A DNA stretch of 9,662 nt, from the NCBI GenBank assembly GCA_030642425.1, contig DAOWNU010000041.1:1-9662 (forward strand). Reading direction: 5' to 3'. Shown piece after piece: positions 1 through 6,304 of the stretch. Source of the stretch: a bacterium. Lineage in GTDB: Bacteria; UBP14; UBA6098. Below the pieces are notes generated by a model, which saw only the letters and a list, made by a program, of their open reading frames with translations, was not told where the DNA came from and did no database searches. The position numbers and the translations under genes were made by a program. Numbering within the stretch: the first letter of the stretch is position 1; each line of letters begins with the position of its first letter.

Positions 1-1
1 C

Positions 2-3000
2 CGGGTGTATGAAGATAGGGCGGAACACCCGCCGGTCGAACCGGTCGAAATAACAAGCGAAAAAACGGTCGGGATTATCGGCGCAGGCCCGGCGGGGCTT
101 ACCTGCGCACTTCGATTGAGGAATCTCGGCTACTCCGTCACAATCTACGATGCGGACGACGAGCCGGGCGGGATGCTCATATCCTGCCTGCCGTCATACC
201 GCATCCCGAAAGATATCGCGATGCAGGACATCGAGAGAATTATCGATTCCGGTATCGAACTAAAAATGGGAACGAGGGTCGGCAGCGATGTAACGCTGGA
301 AGAGCTAAAAGAGCGCCACGACGCGCTTTTCGTCGCGGTTGGTTTTCAGGACCCGGCGCAGCTTTTCCCAAAATTCGATGAATCGCACGGCGTTCTGCTG
401 GGCTTGGATTTCCTTCGCCGCGCGAAAAGGGACGGCAAAGTCGAAAAACTCGGCAAAAATATCGTCGTTATCGGCGGCGGCAATGTCGGGATGGACTGCG
501 CCAGAACCGCCGTCCGGCTCGGCGACAATAAAGTCGATCTGATGTGTTTGGAATCTCGCGATCTCGAATCGAAAGACCGAATGCCCGCGCATCATTGGGA
601 AATCGAAGAGGCCGAGGAAGAAAATATTACCATCTTCAACCGCCTCGGGCCGAAAGAAATAATTGTGGAAAAAGGCCGTGTAACCGGCGTCAAAACGGTG
701 CGCTGCACGGAGGTTTATAAAGACGACGGAAGCTTTGCGCCGGTGTTCGACGAAAAAGAAAAAACCGAAATCATTCCCGCGGATACCGTCATAATTGCTA
801 TCGGTCAGCGCTCCAATCTCGAGGGTTTCGATATGCTCGAGTCCAACCGGGGCGCTATCGAAGCCGACCCTGTCACGTTGGAAACGAGTGTCCCCGGCAT
901 ATTCACGGGCGGCGATATCGTAACCGGACCGGCCTCGATAGTGGAAGCTGTGCATCACGGCAACGAGGCGGCTATCTCTATCGTTAGATTTCTCGAAGGT
1001 GAAGATATCCGGAAGGACAGAATCGAACCGCCCGATGAACTGCCAATGAAGGAACTGCCGGAATTCATCGAGAAAAAACCACGGGCAAAAATGCCGACCA
1101 TTTCATTGAAAGAGCGCCTCGGCACATTCAAGGAATTCGAGCTTGGTTTCACCGAGGAACAGGCGTTGGCGGAATCCGAAAGATGCCTCGAATGCGGGCT
1201 TTGCTCCGGATGCTTGCAGTGTGAAATAGTCTGCGAGGCAAACGCTATCAAGCACGATATGATAGGCGAAATAGTTGAGATCGAAACCGGCGCGGTTATT
1301 ATCGCTAACGGAGCGAAGAAATATGATCCATCTCATAAATATGAATACGGTTACGGCAGATATCCCAATGTTCTGACGAGCATTCAATTCGAGCGGATGC
1401 TTTCGGCGTCCGGGCCATTTGCCGGACATGTTCAGAGACCATCCGATGAGAAAATGCCGCGGAAAATAGCGTGGATACAGTGTGTCGGCAGCCGCGACAT
1501 AGTCGATCATAAGAAATATTGCTCGTCCGTATGCTGTATGTATGCAATCAAAGAAGCCGTAATTGCCAAGGAACATGTTAATGAAATCGAGCCGACTATT
1601 TTTTACATGGATATTCGGGCTTACGGCAAGGATTTCGACGCTTATTACAACAGGGCAAAGGACGAGGGCGGCGTGCGGTTCGTTCGGTCGAGAGTCGGAA
1701 AGGTCGTGGAAGTTCCGGAGACCGGCAATTTGATGGTCTATTATTCGACGGAAGAAAGCGGCAAGCAGATCGCGGAAGAATTCGACATGGTGGTGCTTTC
1801 AATCGGGTTCGAGCCAAACGACAGCACGCCCGAACTTGCGGATAGATTGGGAATCAAACTCAATAGTCACTCTTTCTTCGAAACCTCGACATTCACACCT
1901 GTGGACACAACTCGCGAGGGGATTTTTGTCTGCGGGCCGGCATCCAGCCCAAAGGATATACCGGAGACGGTTACGCAGGCTTCCGGCGCGGTGGCCGGCG
2001 CGGAGACTCTACTTTCGGAGGTTCGCGGAACCGAAATCACCCCAAAGGTCTATCCGCCCGAGAGGGACGTTAGCGCGGAAACGCCGCGAATAGGCGTTTT
2101 CGTATGCCACTGCGGAATCAATATCGGCAGCGTGGTCGATGTGCCGTCCGTTACCGAATTCGCCAAAACGCTGCCGAACGTGGTCTATGCGGAGAATAAC
2201 CTCTTCACCTGCTCGCAGGATACTCAGGAGAAAATAAAGGCGGTAATCGAAGAACACGGCCTTAACAGGGTAGTCGTAGCTTCGTGTTCGCCAAGAACGC
2301 ACGAGCCGCTTTTCCAGGAAACGCTCCGGGAATCCGGGCTAAATCCGAGGCTCTTCGAGATGGCCAATATCCGCGACCAATGCTCGTGGGTTCACAGGGA
2401 AGACCACCCGGCCGCCACACGCAAATCCAAATTCCTCGTTCGGATGGCCGTGGCGAAATCGAGCCTTCTGGAACCACTCCCCACCGTAACTCTCGATGTC
2501 AATCAAAGCGGACTCATTATTGGCGGGGGCCTCGCGGGCATGATCTCGGCGCTGACGATAGCCGACCAAGGATTCGATGTTACTCTTATCGAATCGGAAA
2601 ACGAATTGGGCGGAAACCTGAGACAAATATATCACACTCCCGCCGGCGAGGACGTTCAGGAATATATGAGGTCTCTGATATCGGCTGTCGAAGAGCACCC
2701 GAAAATCACGGTTTATAAAGGCGCTTCTATCTCGGAAACCGAGGGCTACATAGGCAATTACAAAACGCAGATTATTACCGGGGACGCGCAGAATATTCCA
2801 ATCGAACACGGGATAATAGTCGTCGCGACCGGCGCGGAAGAATCGACGCCGGACGAATATCTTTTCGGCGAGGATGAGAAAGTTATCACGCAGCGCGAAT
2901 TAGAAAGGCGCCTTTTCGAGGAGGATATTAAAACCTTCAAGAAAATCAAAGATGTCGTTATGATCCAATGTGTCGGTTCACGCGACGATAAGCACCCCTA

Positions 3001-3538
3001 TTGTTCGCGCGTATGCTGCACGGAAGCGATAAAGAACGCGATAAAACTCGCGGAGATCAACCCAAAAACAAATATTTACATTCTATATCGCGACATCAGA
3101 ACTTATGGTTTCAATGAGGAATATTACCAAAAAGCGCGCGATGCCGGGATTATTTTTATTCGTTACAGCGAGGACGACAAGCCCGTGGTCGAGGGTGTCG
3201 AAGATCGACTCCGGGTTACGATTACCGATCCGATTCTCGGCGAGCGAATCGAGATCGGCCCCGATCTGGTGGTTCTTGCACCGGCTATCGTGCCGCGCTC
3301 GAAGGCCGTGGATATTTCGCGCATGTTGAAAACACCGCTGAACGGAGACGGCTTTTTCCTCGAAGCGCACGTCAAGCTGAGGCCGGTCGATTTCGCCACC
3401 GAGGGCGTTTTCCTCGCCGGGATGGCTCACGCACCGAAAACTATCGACGAGACGATTTCTCAGGCGATGGCCGCGGCCGCCCGCGCTTGCACGATTATAT
3501 CGTCGGATAAGTATGCCGCGGAATCTAATATCGCATAG
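2..3538 (+). CDS. hdrA: GltD-HdrA-HdrA fusion, NAD(P)H-linked heterodisulfide reductase A-like flavoprotein (5' partial)
   Basis: The frame is open to the left edge; the first possible start in view is GTG at 5, but no ribosome site is visible, so the true start probably lies outside. Residues are numbered from that GTG. Residues 22-340 form a GltD/NfnB-like module, with an FAD motif GAGPAG at 26-31 and an NAD(P) motif GGGNVG at 157-162. In the second nucleotide site CLESR stands where NADPH relatives usually carry Arg, hinting at NADH. A Cys cluster follows (C394, 397, 400, 403, 406, 410). Residues 420-675 resemble the C-terminal half of HdrA (IQCVGSRD, C506/C510/C511). Residues 696-1177 resemble a second HdrA: VCHCGINI at 700-707, FAD motif GGGLAG at 840-845, IQCVGSRD again, C1000/C1004/C1005. 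HdrA proteins are cytoplasmic flavoproteins, several of which bifurcate electrons. The physiological partners are not visible; no HdrB or HdrC is in the window. Confidence 0.9.
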   Translation, partial: RVYEDRAEHPPVEPVEITSEKTVGIIGAGPAGLTCALRLRNLGYSVTIYDADDEPGGMLISCLPSYRIPKDIAMQDIERIIDSGIELKMGTRVGSDVTLEELKERHDALFVAVGFQDPAQLFPKFDESHGVLLGLDFLRRAKRDGKVEKLGKNIVVIGGGNVGMDCARTAVRLGDNKVDLMCLESRDLESKDRMPAHHWEIEEAEEENITIFNRLGPKEIIVEKGRVTGVKTVRCTEVYKDDGSFAPVFDEKEKTEIIPADTVIIAIGQRSNLEGFDMLESNRGAIEADPVTLETSVPGIFTGGDIVTGPASIVEAVHHGNEAAISIVRFLEGEDIRKDRIEPPDELPMKELPEFIEKKPRAKMPTISLKERLGTFKEFELGFTEEQALAESERCLECGLCSGCLQCEIVCEANAIKHDMIGEIVEIETGAVIIANGAKKYDPSHKYEYGYGRYPNVLTSIQFERMLSASGPFAGHVQRPSDEKMPRKIAWIQCVGSRDIVDHKKYCSSVCCMYAIKEAVIAKEHVNEIEPTIFYMDIRAYGKDFDAYYNRAKDEGGVRFVRSRVGKVVEVPETGNLMVYYSTEESGKQIAEEFDMVVLSIGFEPNDSTPELADRLGIKLNSHSFFETSTFTPVDTTREGIFVCGPASSPKDIPETVTQASGAVAGAETLLSEVRGTEITPKVYPPERDVSAETPRIGVFVCHCGINIGSVVDVPSVTEFAKTLPNVVYAENNLFTCSQDTQEKIKAVIEEHGLNRVVVASCSPRTHEPLFQETLRESGLNPRLFEMANIRDQCSWVHREDHPAATRKSKFLVRMAVAKSSLLEPLPTVTLDVNQSGLIIGGGLAGMISALTIADQGFDVTLIESENELGGNLRQIYHTPAGEDVQEYMRSLISAVEEHPKITVYKGASISETEGYIGNYKTQIITGDAQNIPIEHGIIVVATGAEESTPDEYLFGEDEKVITQRELERRLFEEDIKTFKKIKDVVMIQCVGSRDDKHPYCSRVCCTEAIKNAIKLAEINPKTNIYILYRDIRTYGFNEEYYQKARDAGIIFIRYSEDDKPVVEGVEDRLRVTITDPILGERIEIGPDLVVLAPAIVPRSKAVDISRMLKTPLNGDGFFLEAHVKLRPVDFATEGVFLAGMAHAPKTIDETISQAMAAAARACTIISSDKYAAESNIA

Positions 3539-3775
3539 GTGAATCAGGAAATCTGTGTCGGCTGCGGGATATGCGAGACCGTATGACCATATACCGCCCC
3601 GCAAGTGATCTTTAAAGACGGCAGGAAAGTTTCTCAGGTCAATGTCGCTCTCTGCAAAGGCTGCGGGAACTGCGCTTGCAGCTGCCCATCCGGCGCGATG
3701 GAGCAACTCGGTTTTAAATATAAGCAAACGTCTTCGATGCTCGAGGCCGCGCTGCAATTCACATTATCGGAATAA
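3539..3775 (+). CDS. HdrA C-terminal 2x[4Fe-4S] ferredoxin domain with an in-frame TGA at a cysteine position (candidate selenoprotein or broken end of hdrA)
   Basis: Immediately after the TAG of the HdrA-like frame, the same frame continues from GTG 3539 to TAA 3773-3775. Read through, it gives VNQEICVGCGICETV, then TGA, then PYTAPQV. A second cluster motif, LCKGCGNCACSCPSGAM, follows. The TGA (3584-3586) sits exactly where the last Cys of CxxCxxCxxxCP belongs, and all other ligand cysteines are intact. HdrA proteins commonly end in such a two-cluster ferredoxin domain, so this is most likely the natural C terminus of the preceding protein. Two readings remain. In one, TGA is selenocysteine, in a small GTG-started subunit or a read-through product. 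In the other, two nonsense mutations truncate hdrA. No ribosome site precedes the GTG, and I could not fold a convincing SECIS by eye; a weak CCGCC/GGCaGG stem lies at 3594-3625. The YedE-type gene nearby makes selenium plausible but does not prove it. Confidence 0.55.
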
Positions 3776-3778
3776 CAA

Positions 3779-4051
3779 ATGACCGAAAAGGAATTCAAAA
3801 AATTCGCCGAGATATTTCAGGCTCTATCCAACAAAACACGCCTGCAGATATTGTCCGGTGTGATGAAAGACGAATGCAACGTTTCGACGATGATCGTCAA
3901 ACTGAAGCTCCCACAATCGACAATATCCCAGCATCTGAGGATTTTGAGAAATCTGAAAATAATTGAGAGAAGAAGAGAGGGCGCGAAATGGTGTTATAGG
4001 GTTATCGATAAGCGGGTTTGGGAGATTATCAAGTTGATCGAGCAAATGTGA
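3779..4051 (+). CDS. ArsR-family winged-helix transcriptional regulator
   Basis: A 90-residue protein, the usual size of small ArsR/SmtB repressors. The N-terminal segment FQALSNKTRLQIL (14-26) and the recognition helix-turn-helix LPQSTISQHLRILRNL (44-59) are typical. The wing follows at about 62-76 (ERRREGAKWCYRVID). Cys33, in DECNV, occupies the place of the ELC/ELCVC metal motif, but the second metal-binding Cys of that motif is absent. Cys72 lies in the wing. The classical arsenic or zinc site is therefore incomplete; a thiol, persulfide or redox switch is possible but is inference. The ATG starts three bases after the TAA of the ferredoxin domain, so it is probably the last gene of the hdrA transcript. 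Only a weak ribosome site is visible. The stop is TGA at 4049-4051, so TGA still serves as a stop here. Confidence 0.88.
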   Translation: MTEKEFKKFAEIFQALSNKTRLQILSGVMKDECNVSTMIVKLKLPQSTISQHLRILRNLKIIERRREGAKWCYRVIDKRVWEIIKLIEQM

Positions 4052-4053
4052 TT
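4025..4053 (+). repeat. 29-bp direct repeat, copy 1 (3' end of arsR)
   Basis: This copy covers the last codons of the arsR gene (IIKLIEQM) and its TGA stop plus two bases. It matches 27 of 29 bases with copy 2 at 4629-4657, which lies 604 bases downstream, beyond the tandem array. Confidence 0.85.
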
Positions 4054-4149
4054 ATTTAGAAGTCCGTATCCGCTTAACAATGGATTTCTTATAAGTTATT
4101 GTTCTTTAATAAGATATGATTTATAATTGGATATTTACTGGGTGCAGAA

Positions 4150-4545
4150 AAGGCATTTATGGTTGACGCGGGTGTTTTTGCAGGTGGAAGAAAACCTTTT
4201 GCAGTTGACATAGAGTCTTTATCGTGCCATAGAATACCATTTACAGTTGACAGGGGTTCTTTTGCAGGGGATAAGAATTTCTTTGCAATTGACAGTGGGT
4301 CTTTATCGTGGGATGAAGTTTCTTTTGCAGTTGACGCGGGGTCTTTTGCGTGGGATAAGAGTTCTTTTGTAGTTGACTGGGGTTCTTTTGTATGGCAAAG
4401 AAAGTCTTTTGCAATCGACCCGGAGTCTTTGGCAGACGGCACGGAGTTTTTTGCAGGCGACACAGAGCCTTTGGCAATCGACTCAGAGTTTTTATCAGAC
4501 GACACAGACTTTTTTGCAGACGACACAGACTTTTTTCTCTTGCAC
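4150..4545. repeat. Degenerate 21-bp tandem repeat array (about 19 units), partly in 42-bp dimers
   Basis: Successive 21-base units can be laid out without gaps: 4171-4191, 4192-4212, 4213-4233, 4234-4254, and so on to 4507-4527, with a partial last unit. The core is roughly gGgTCTTTTGCAgttGAC plus three variable bases. From 4171 to 4422 two unit types alternate, one ending in GTTGACnnn and the other in GTGGGATAAG or a variant, giving a 42-bp higher-order period. From 4423 onward nearly all units are of one type (AGACGACACA or similar ending). This pattern is what unequal crossing-over or replication slippage in a minisatellite leaves behind. The unit length is a multiple of three, so frames stay open on both strands; the translations are 7-residue periodic and I see no sign of selection on them. 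I do not recognise the repeat family. Confidence 0.93.
4247..4359 (+). promoter_or_regulatory. Recurring sigma70-like hexamer pairs inside the 42-bp repeat dimers
   Basis: TTGACA at 4247-4252 is followed after exactly 17 bases by GATAAG at 4270-4275. The same spacing recurs with TTGACA 4289-4294 and GATGAA 4312-4317, and with TTGACG 4331-4336 and GATAAG 4354-4359. A weaker pair lies just before, TTGACA 4205-4210 and CATAGA 4228-4233. The -35 matches are near perfect, but the -10 hexamers lack the conserved final T, so promoter activity is doubtful and the recurrence may be a by-product of the repeat. Confidence 0.25.
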
Positions 4546-4560
4546 CCACGGTCTCCGTGG
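4546..4560. other. Short perfect hairpin at the right edge of the array
   Basis: CCACGG (4546-4551), loop TCT, CCGTGG (4555-4560): six GC-rich base pairs with a three-base loop. It overlaps the right inverted-repeat arm. No T-run follows on either strand, so it is not a standard terminator; it may mark the array boundary. Confidence 0.45.
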
Positions 4561-4628
4561 AAGAAAAACGGGGCGACGCTCCGCGTTGATAGGTGGAGAA
4601 GAAGACGTAAAGCATCGTAGCGAGATAA

Positions 4629-4657
4629 ATTATCAAATTAATCGAGCAAATGTGATT
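4629..4657 (+). repeat. 29-bp direct repeat, copy 2 (remnant of an arsR 3' end)
   Basis: Read in the matching frame this copy also gives IIKLIEQM followed by TGA. The two differences from copy 1 are G to A at 4637 and 4640, and both are synonymous (AAG/AAA Lys, TTG/TTA Leu). An in-frame TAA precedes it and no longer arsR-like sequence can be read upstream, so it is a remnant and not a gene. It may derive from a second, related arsR gene or from duplication of the neighbouring one. Confidence 0.75.
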
Positions 4658-4677
4658 TTTTTTAATAGTATATCGTT

Positions 4678-4706
4678 TTATGCGACTATGACTATATAGG
4701 TATATT
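4678..4706 (+). promoter_or_regulatory. Possible promoter for the tusA-yedE gene set
   Basis: TATATT at 4701-4706 is a fair -10 element in AT-rich sequence. Seventeen bases upstream is only TTATGC (4678-4683), a poor -35. It lies about 55 bases before the start of the TusA-like gene, a sensible distance, but the support is weak. Confidence 0.25.
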
Positions 4707-4746
4707 AGAATAACTGGATAATTCAAAACGAGTTATCAAAAAACTG

Positions 4747-4753
4747 AAGGAGG
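4747..4753 (+). promoter_or_regulatory. Strong ribosome binding site of the TusA-like gene
   Basis: AAGGAGG, six bases before ATG 4760, an almost ideal Shine-Dalgarno sequence and the strongest in the window. It fixes the start of the carrier gene. Confidence 0.85.
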
Positions 4754-4759
4754 CTACAG

Positions 4760-4987
4760 ATGAATTTCGACGAAACACTGGATTGCAAAGGTCTTTCCTG
4801 TCCTATGCCGATACTGAAACTCGCGAAAGCGATGAAGGCCCTGGACAGCGGCAAGGTTCTCGAGCTTCTCGGAACCGATCCCGGATCGAAGAACGACATC
4901 CCCGCATGGTGCGAGAAGACCGGCAACGAGTTTCTCGGCATGGAGGATGAAGCCGGAGTGAACAAGTTCTATATCAAAAAGGCTTAG
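4760..4987 (+). CDS. TusA/YeeD/YedF-family sulfur carrier protein
   Basis: A 75-residue cytoplasmic protein, the size of single-domain TusA-fold proteins such as YeeD and YedF of E. coli. The N terminus LDCKGLSCPMPILKLAKAM carries the family CPxP motif with the persulfide-accepting Cys14 and an additional Cys9. The segment GTDPGSKNDIPAWCEKTGNEFLG is the conserved second half. Family members hold sulfur as a protein persulfide and pass it on. Those encoded beside YeeE/YedE permeases take part in thiosulfate uptake, and YedF-type proteins are also linked by gene context to selenium metabolism. The YedE-like permease follows after about 90 bases, the classical pairing. The selenium-type YedF is usually longer, with an added DsrE-like domain that is absent here, so a sulfur or thiosulfate role is somewhat better supported. 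The stop is TAG. Confidence 0.93.
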   Translation: MNFDETLDCKGLSCPMPILKLAKAMKALDSGKVLELLGTDPGSKNDIPAWCEKTGNEFLGMEDEAGVNKFYIKKA

Positions 4988-5078
4988 CATTCCGCGGTTC
5001 TTTTTTCTTATCGAAGTTGAACGAGATGCCCGATCTCAATTATGAGAGCAATAATATCGAATAATGGAAAGGAGATTT

Positions 5079-6290
5079 ATGTCGGACTCTAAGAATGGAG
5101 CCTGGCGCCAATTGTGGTCCACATTCTTCGAGAAATCCTGGCCCATGTGGGTTGGCGGGATTTTGCTGGCCACGCTCAATATATGTTTGTTCCTCGTTAA
5201 ATCCCCATGGGGAGGCAGCGGAAGTTATATCAACTGGGGACAGAACTTATATAAGCTGTTAGGCATGTTCCATCTCGAGGGCACACAACCGATTACACTG
5301 CACCTTTACGGCTTGCTGGGCGTGATGACCGTTCTGGGCGCATTCGCCGGGGCTTTGTTGTCCCGTGAATTCGCAATCAGAATCCCGCCGCTCGGTGAGA
5401 TGGTAAAGGGGCTTATCGGCGGGATACTTATGGCGCTTGGATGCACGATCGGCAAAGGCTGCACGGTCGGAGGGTTTTTAAGCGGGATTCCCGCGCTTTC
5501 CGGCGGAGCAATATTCCTTGCAATAGGATTCGCATTGGGGGCTTTTCTGGCCCTTCGCTATCTTTTGTGGGAGATGGAGAAACTCCCGAAATTCGGCATG
5601 GGAAAGAGCTGCACGCTGCTTGCCGCAAAGGGCAAGGGCGGAATCTGGCAGCCGTTGCTCGGCGTGGCTGTGGTTGCGTTTCTAATAATCGGAGCTTCGT
5701 TATTCTATAAGACGAGCGGCGTGTTGACCTGGTTTGCGATAATCGGTCTTCTTCTCGGCCTGATCTGCCAGCGTTCGCGGTTCTGTGTTACTCGGTCTTT
5801 CCGCGAGCCTTTTATGACGGGAGAATCCGAGGCCCCCGTGGCAATTATGGCCGCGCTTGCGGTGGGGCTGTTCGGTTTCACGGTCATAAAGTATATGGGT
5901 ATCAATTCGGGCTTCCCCGGTGGCGTGCGCGCCGTCGCGACGACATGGGTGAATCCGAATTTTTGGCTAAACGGGCTTATCGGTGGAACTATTTTCGGTA
6001 TCGGAATGGTTATCGCCGGCGGCTGTGCGGTTGGAACGCTCTGGCGTATGGGTGAAGGACAGATCAAACTCTGGTTCGCCGGATTGGGATTCACGCTCAT
6101 GGCGCCGATCTCGGTCAAATTCATCGCCCCATGGTTTTTACATATACTTCCGGATAGTGCGCAGAAGGCGGTATTCCTGCCGGATTCATTGAACTACTGG
6201 GGCGCTGTCCTGCTTCTCTCCGTTATCCTGATATTCTGGTATATTTTCGTCAAGTGGAACGAACGAACCGGCAAATTCTCAGCCATATAG
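5079..6290 (+). CDS. yedE: YedE/YeeE-family inner-membrane permease for sulfur (or selenium) compounds
   Basis: I chose ATG 5079 (403 residues) over ATG 5064 because AAAGGAG (5068-5074) lies between them and serves the later start. The protein is hydrophobic with about ten or more membrane segments and two related YeeE-type halves. The first half has GGILMALGCTIGKGCTV at 114-130 (C122, C128), then a GFLSGIPALSGG segment. The second has QRSRFCVTRSF at 231-241 (C236) and GGTIFGIGMVIAGGCAVGT at 302-320 (C316). Such conserved cysteines are used by the bacterial YeeE thiosulfate channel to relay its substrate. The length matches E. coli YedE (about 400) better than YeeE (about 350). Related YedE proteins are proposed selenium transporters, and a YedE-TusA pair is part of the YTD gene cluster proposed as a marker of sulfur disproportionation. 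It follows the TusA-like gene and ends 14 bases before the next start. Confidence 0.92.
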   Translation: MSDSKNGAWRQLWSTFFEKSWPMWVGGILLATLNICLFLVKSPWGGSGSYINWGQNLYKLLGMFHLEGTQPITLHLYGLLGVMTVLGAFAGALLSREFAIRIPPLGEMVKGLIGGILMALGCTIGKGCTVGGFLSGIPALSGGAIFLAIGFALGAFLALRYLLWEMEKLPKFGMGKSCTLLAAKGKGGIWQPLLGVAVVAFLIIGASLFYKTSGVLTWFAIIGLLLGLICQRSRFCVTRSFREPFMTGESEAPVAIMAALAVGLFGFTVIKYMGINSGFPGGVRAVATTWVNPNFWLNGLIGGTIFGIGMVIAGGCAVGTLWRMGEGQIKLWFAGLGFTLMAPISVKFIAPWFLHILPDSAQKAVFLPDSLNYWGAVLLLSVILIFWYIFVKWNERTGKFSAI

Positions 6291-6304
6291 AAAGGGTAAG
6301 AACT

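Larger units (their letters stand above)
4139..4548. repeat. 8-bp inverted repeat bracketing the 21-bp array (TGGGTGCA at 4139-4146, TGCACCCA at 4541-4548)
   Basis: The two arms are perfect reverse complements and each lies at an array boundary. Just inside, both sides are A-rich when read inward from the arm (GAAAAGG on the left, AGAGAAAAAAG on the right), giving a longer imperfect match. This suggests that the array is a discrete unit, but 8 bp could also be chance and no transposase is present. Confidence 0.5.
4052..4759. other. Intergenic region of about 700 bp without a convincing gene, dominated by a tandem array
   Basis: From 4052 to about 4138 the sequence is AT-rich with no clear terminator. 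The 21-bp tandem array and its bounding inverted repeat occupy 4139-4548. A short hairpin sits at 4546-4560. A copy of the arsR 3' end is at 4629-4657, followed by an AT-rich stretch that probably carries the promoter of the TusA-YedE gene set. Long frames are open on both strands through the array, but only because a 21-base unit without stop codons preserves frame. They have low-complexity 7-residue periods and no ribosome sites, so I do not call them genes. Confidence 0.8.

Noticed and set aside
305..958. 217-codon open frame on the minus strand inside the HdrA-like gene.
   Set aside because: It is antisense to conserved flavoprotein motifs, has no recognisable domain, and such frames are common opposite codon-biased GC-rich genes. 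The same applies to 3083-3757 on the minus strand.
3536..3538. TAG at the HdrA/ferredoxin junction as a pyrrolysine codon.
   Set aside because: TAG ends at least four other genes in this window (TusA-like, YedE-like, tandem rhodanese, porin), while organisms using pyrrolysine usually avoid TAG stops. The position also has no known pyrrolysine role.
3584..3586. Genome-wide reassignment of TGA to an ordinary amino acid.
   Set aside because: The arsR gene and its downstream remnant both end at TGA, and no other in-frame TGA is found in the remaining genes.
4150..4545. CRISPR array.
   Set aside because: Units abut with no spacers, are only 21 bp and are degenerate throughout; no cas genes are present.
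4139..4548. Insertion sequence or MITE.
   Set aside because: There is an inverted repeat but no transposase, and no target-site duplication I can identify directly outside the arms; kept only as a boundary observation.
4669..4700. Imperfect palindromes upstream of the TusA-like gene (TATATCG and CGACTATG, and CTATATAG) as an ArsR operator.
   Set aside because: The symmetry is short and imperfect in AT-rich sequence and does not match an ArsR 12-2-12 operator, so it is not supported.
4089..4726. Long open frames on both strands across the tandem array (for example 4159-4620 on + and 4089-4526 or 4241-4726 on -).
   Set aside because: All have 7-residue periodic low-complexity translations produced by the 21-bp unit, overlap on both strands and lack ribosome sites, so they are by-products of the repeat.
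5064..5078. Earlier ATG for the YedE-like protein at 5064.
   Set aside because: The ribosome site AAAGGAG lies downstream of that ATG and fits ATG 5079; the extra five residues MERRF are encoded by the ribosome-site region.
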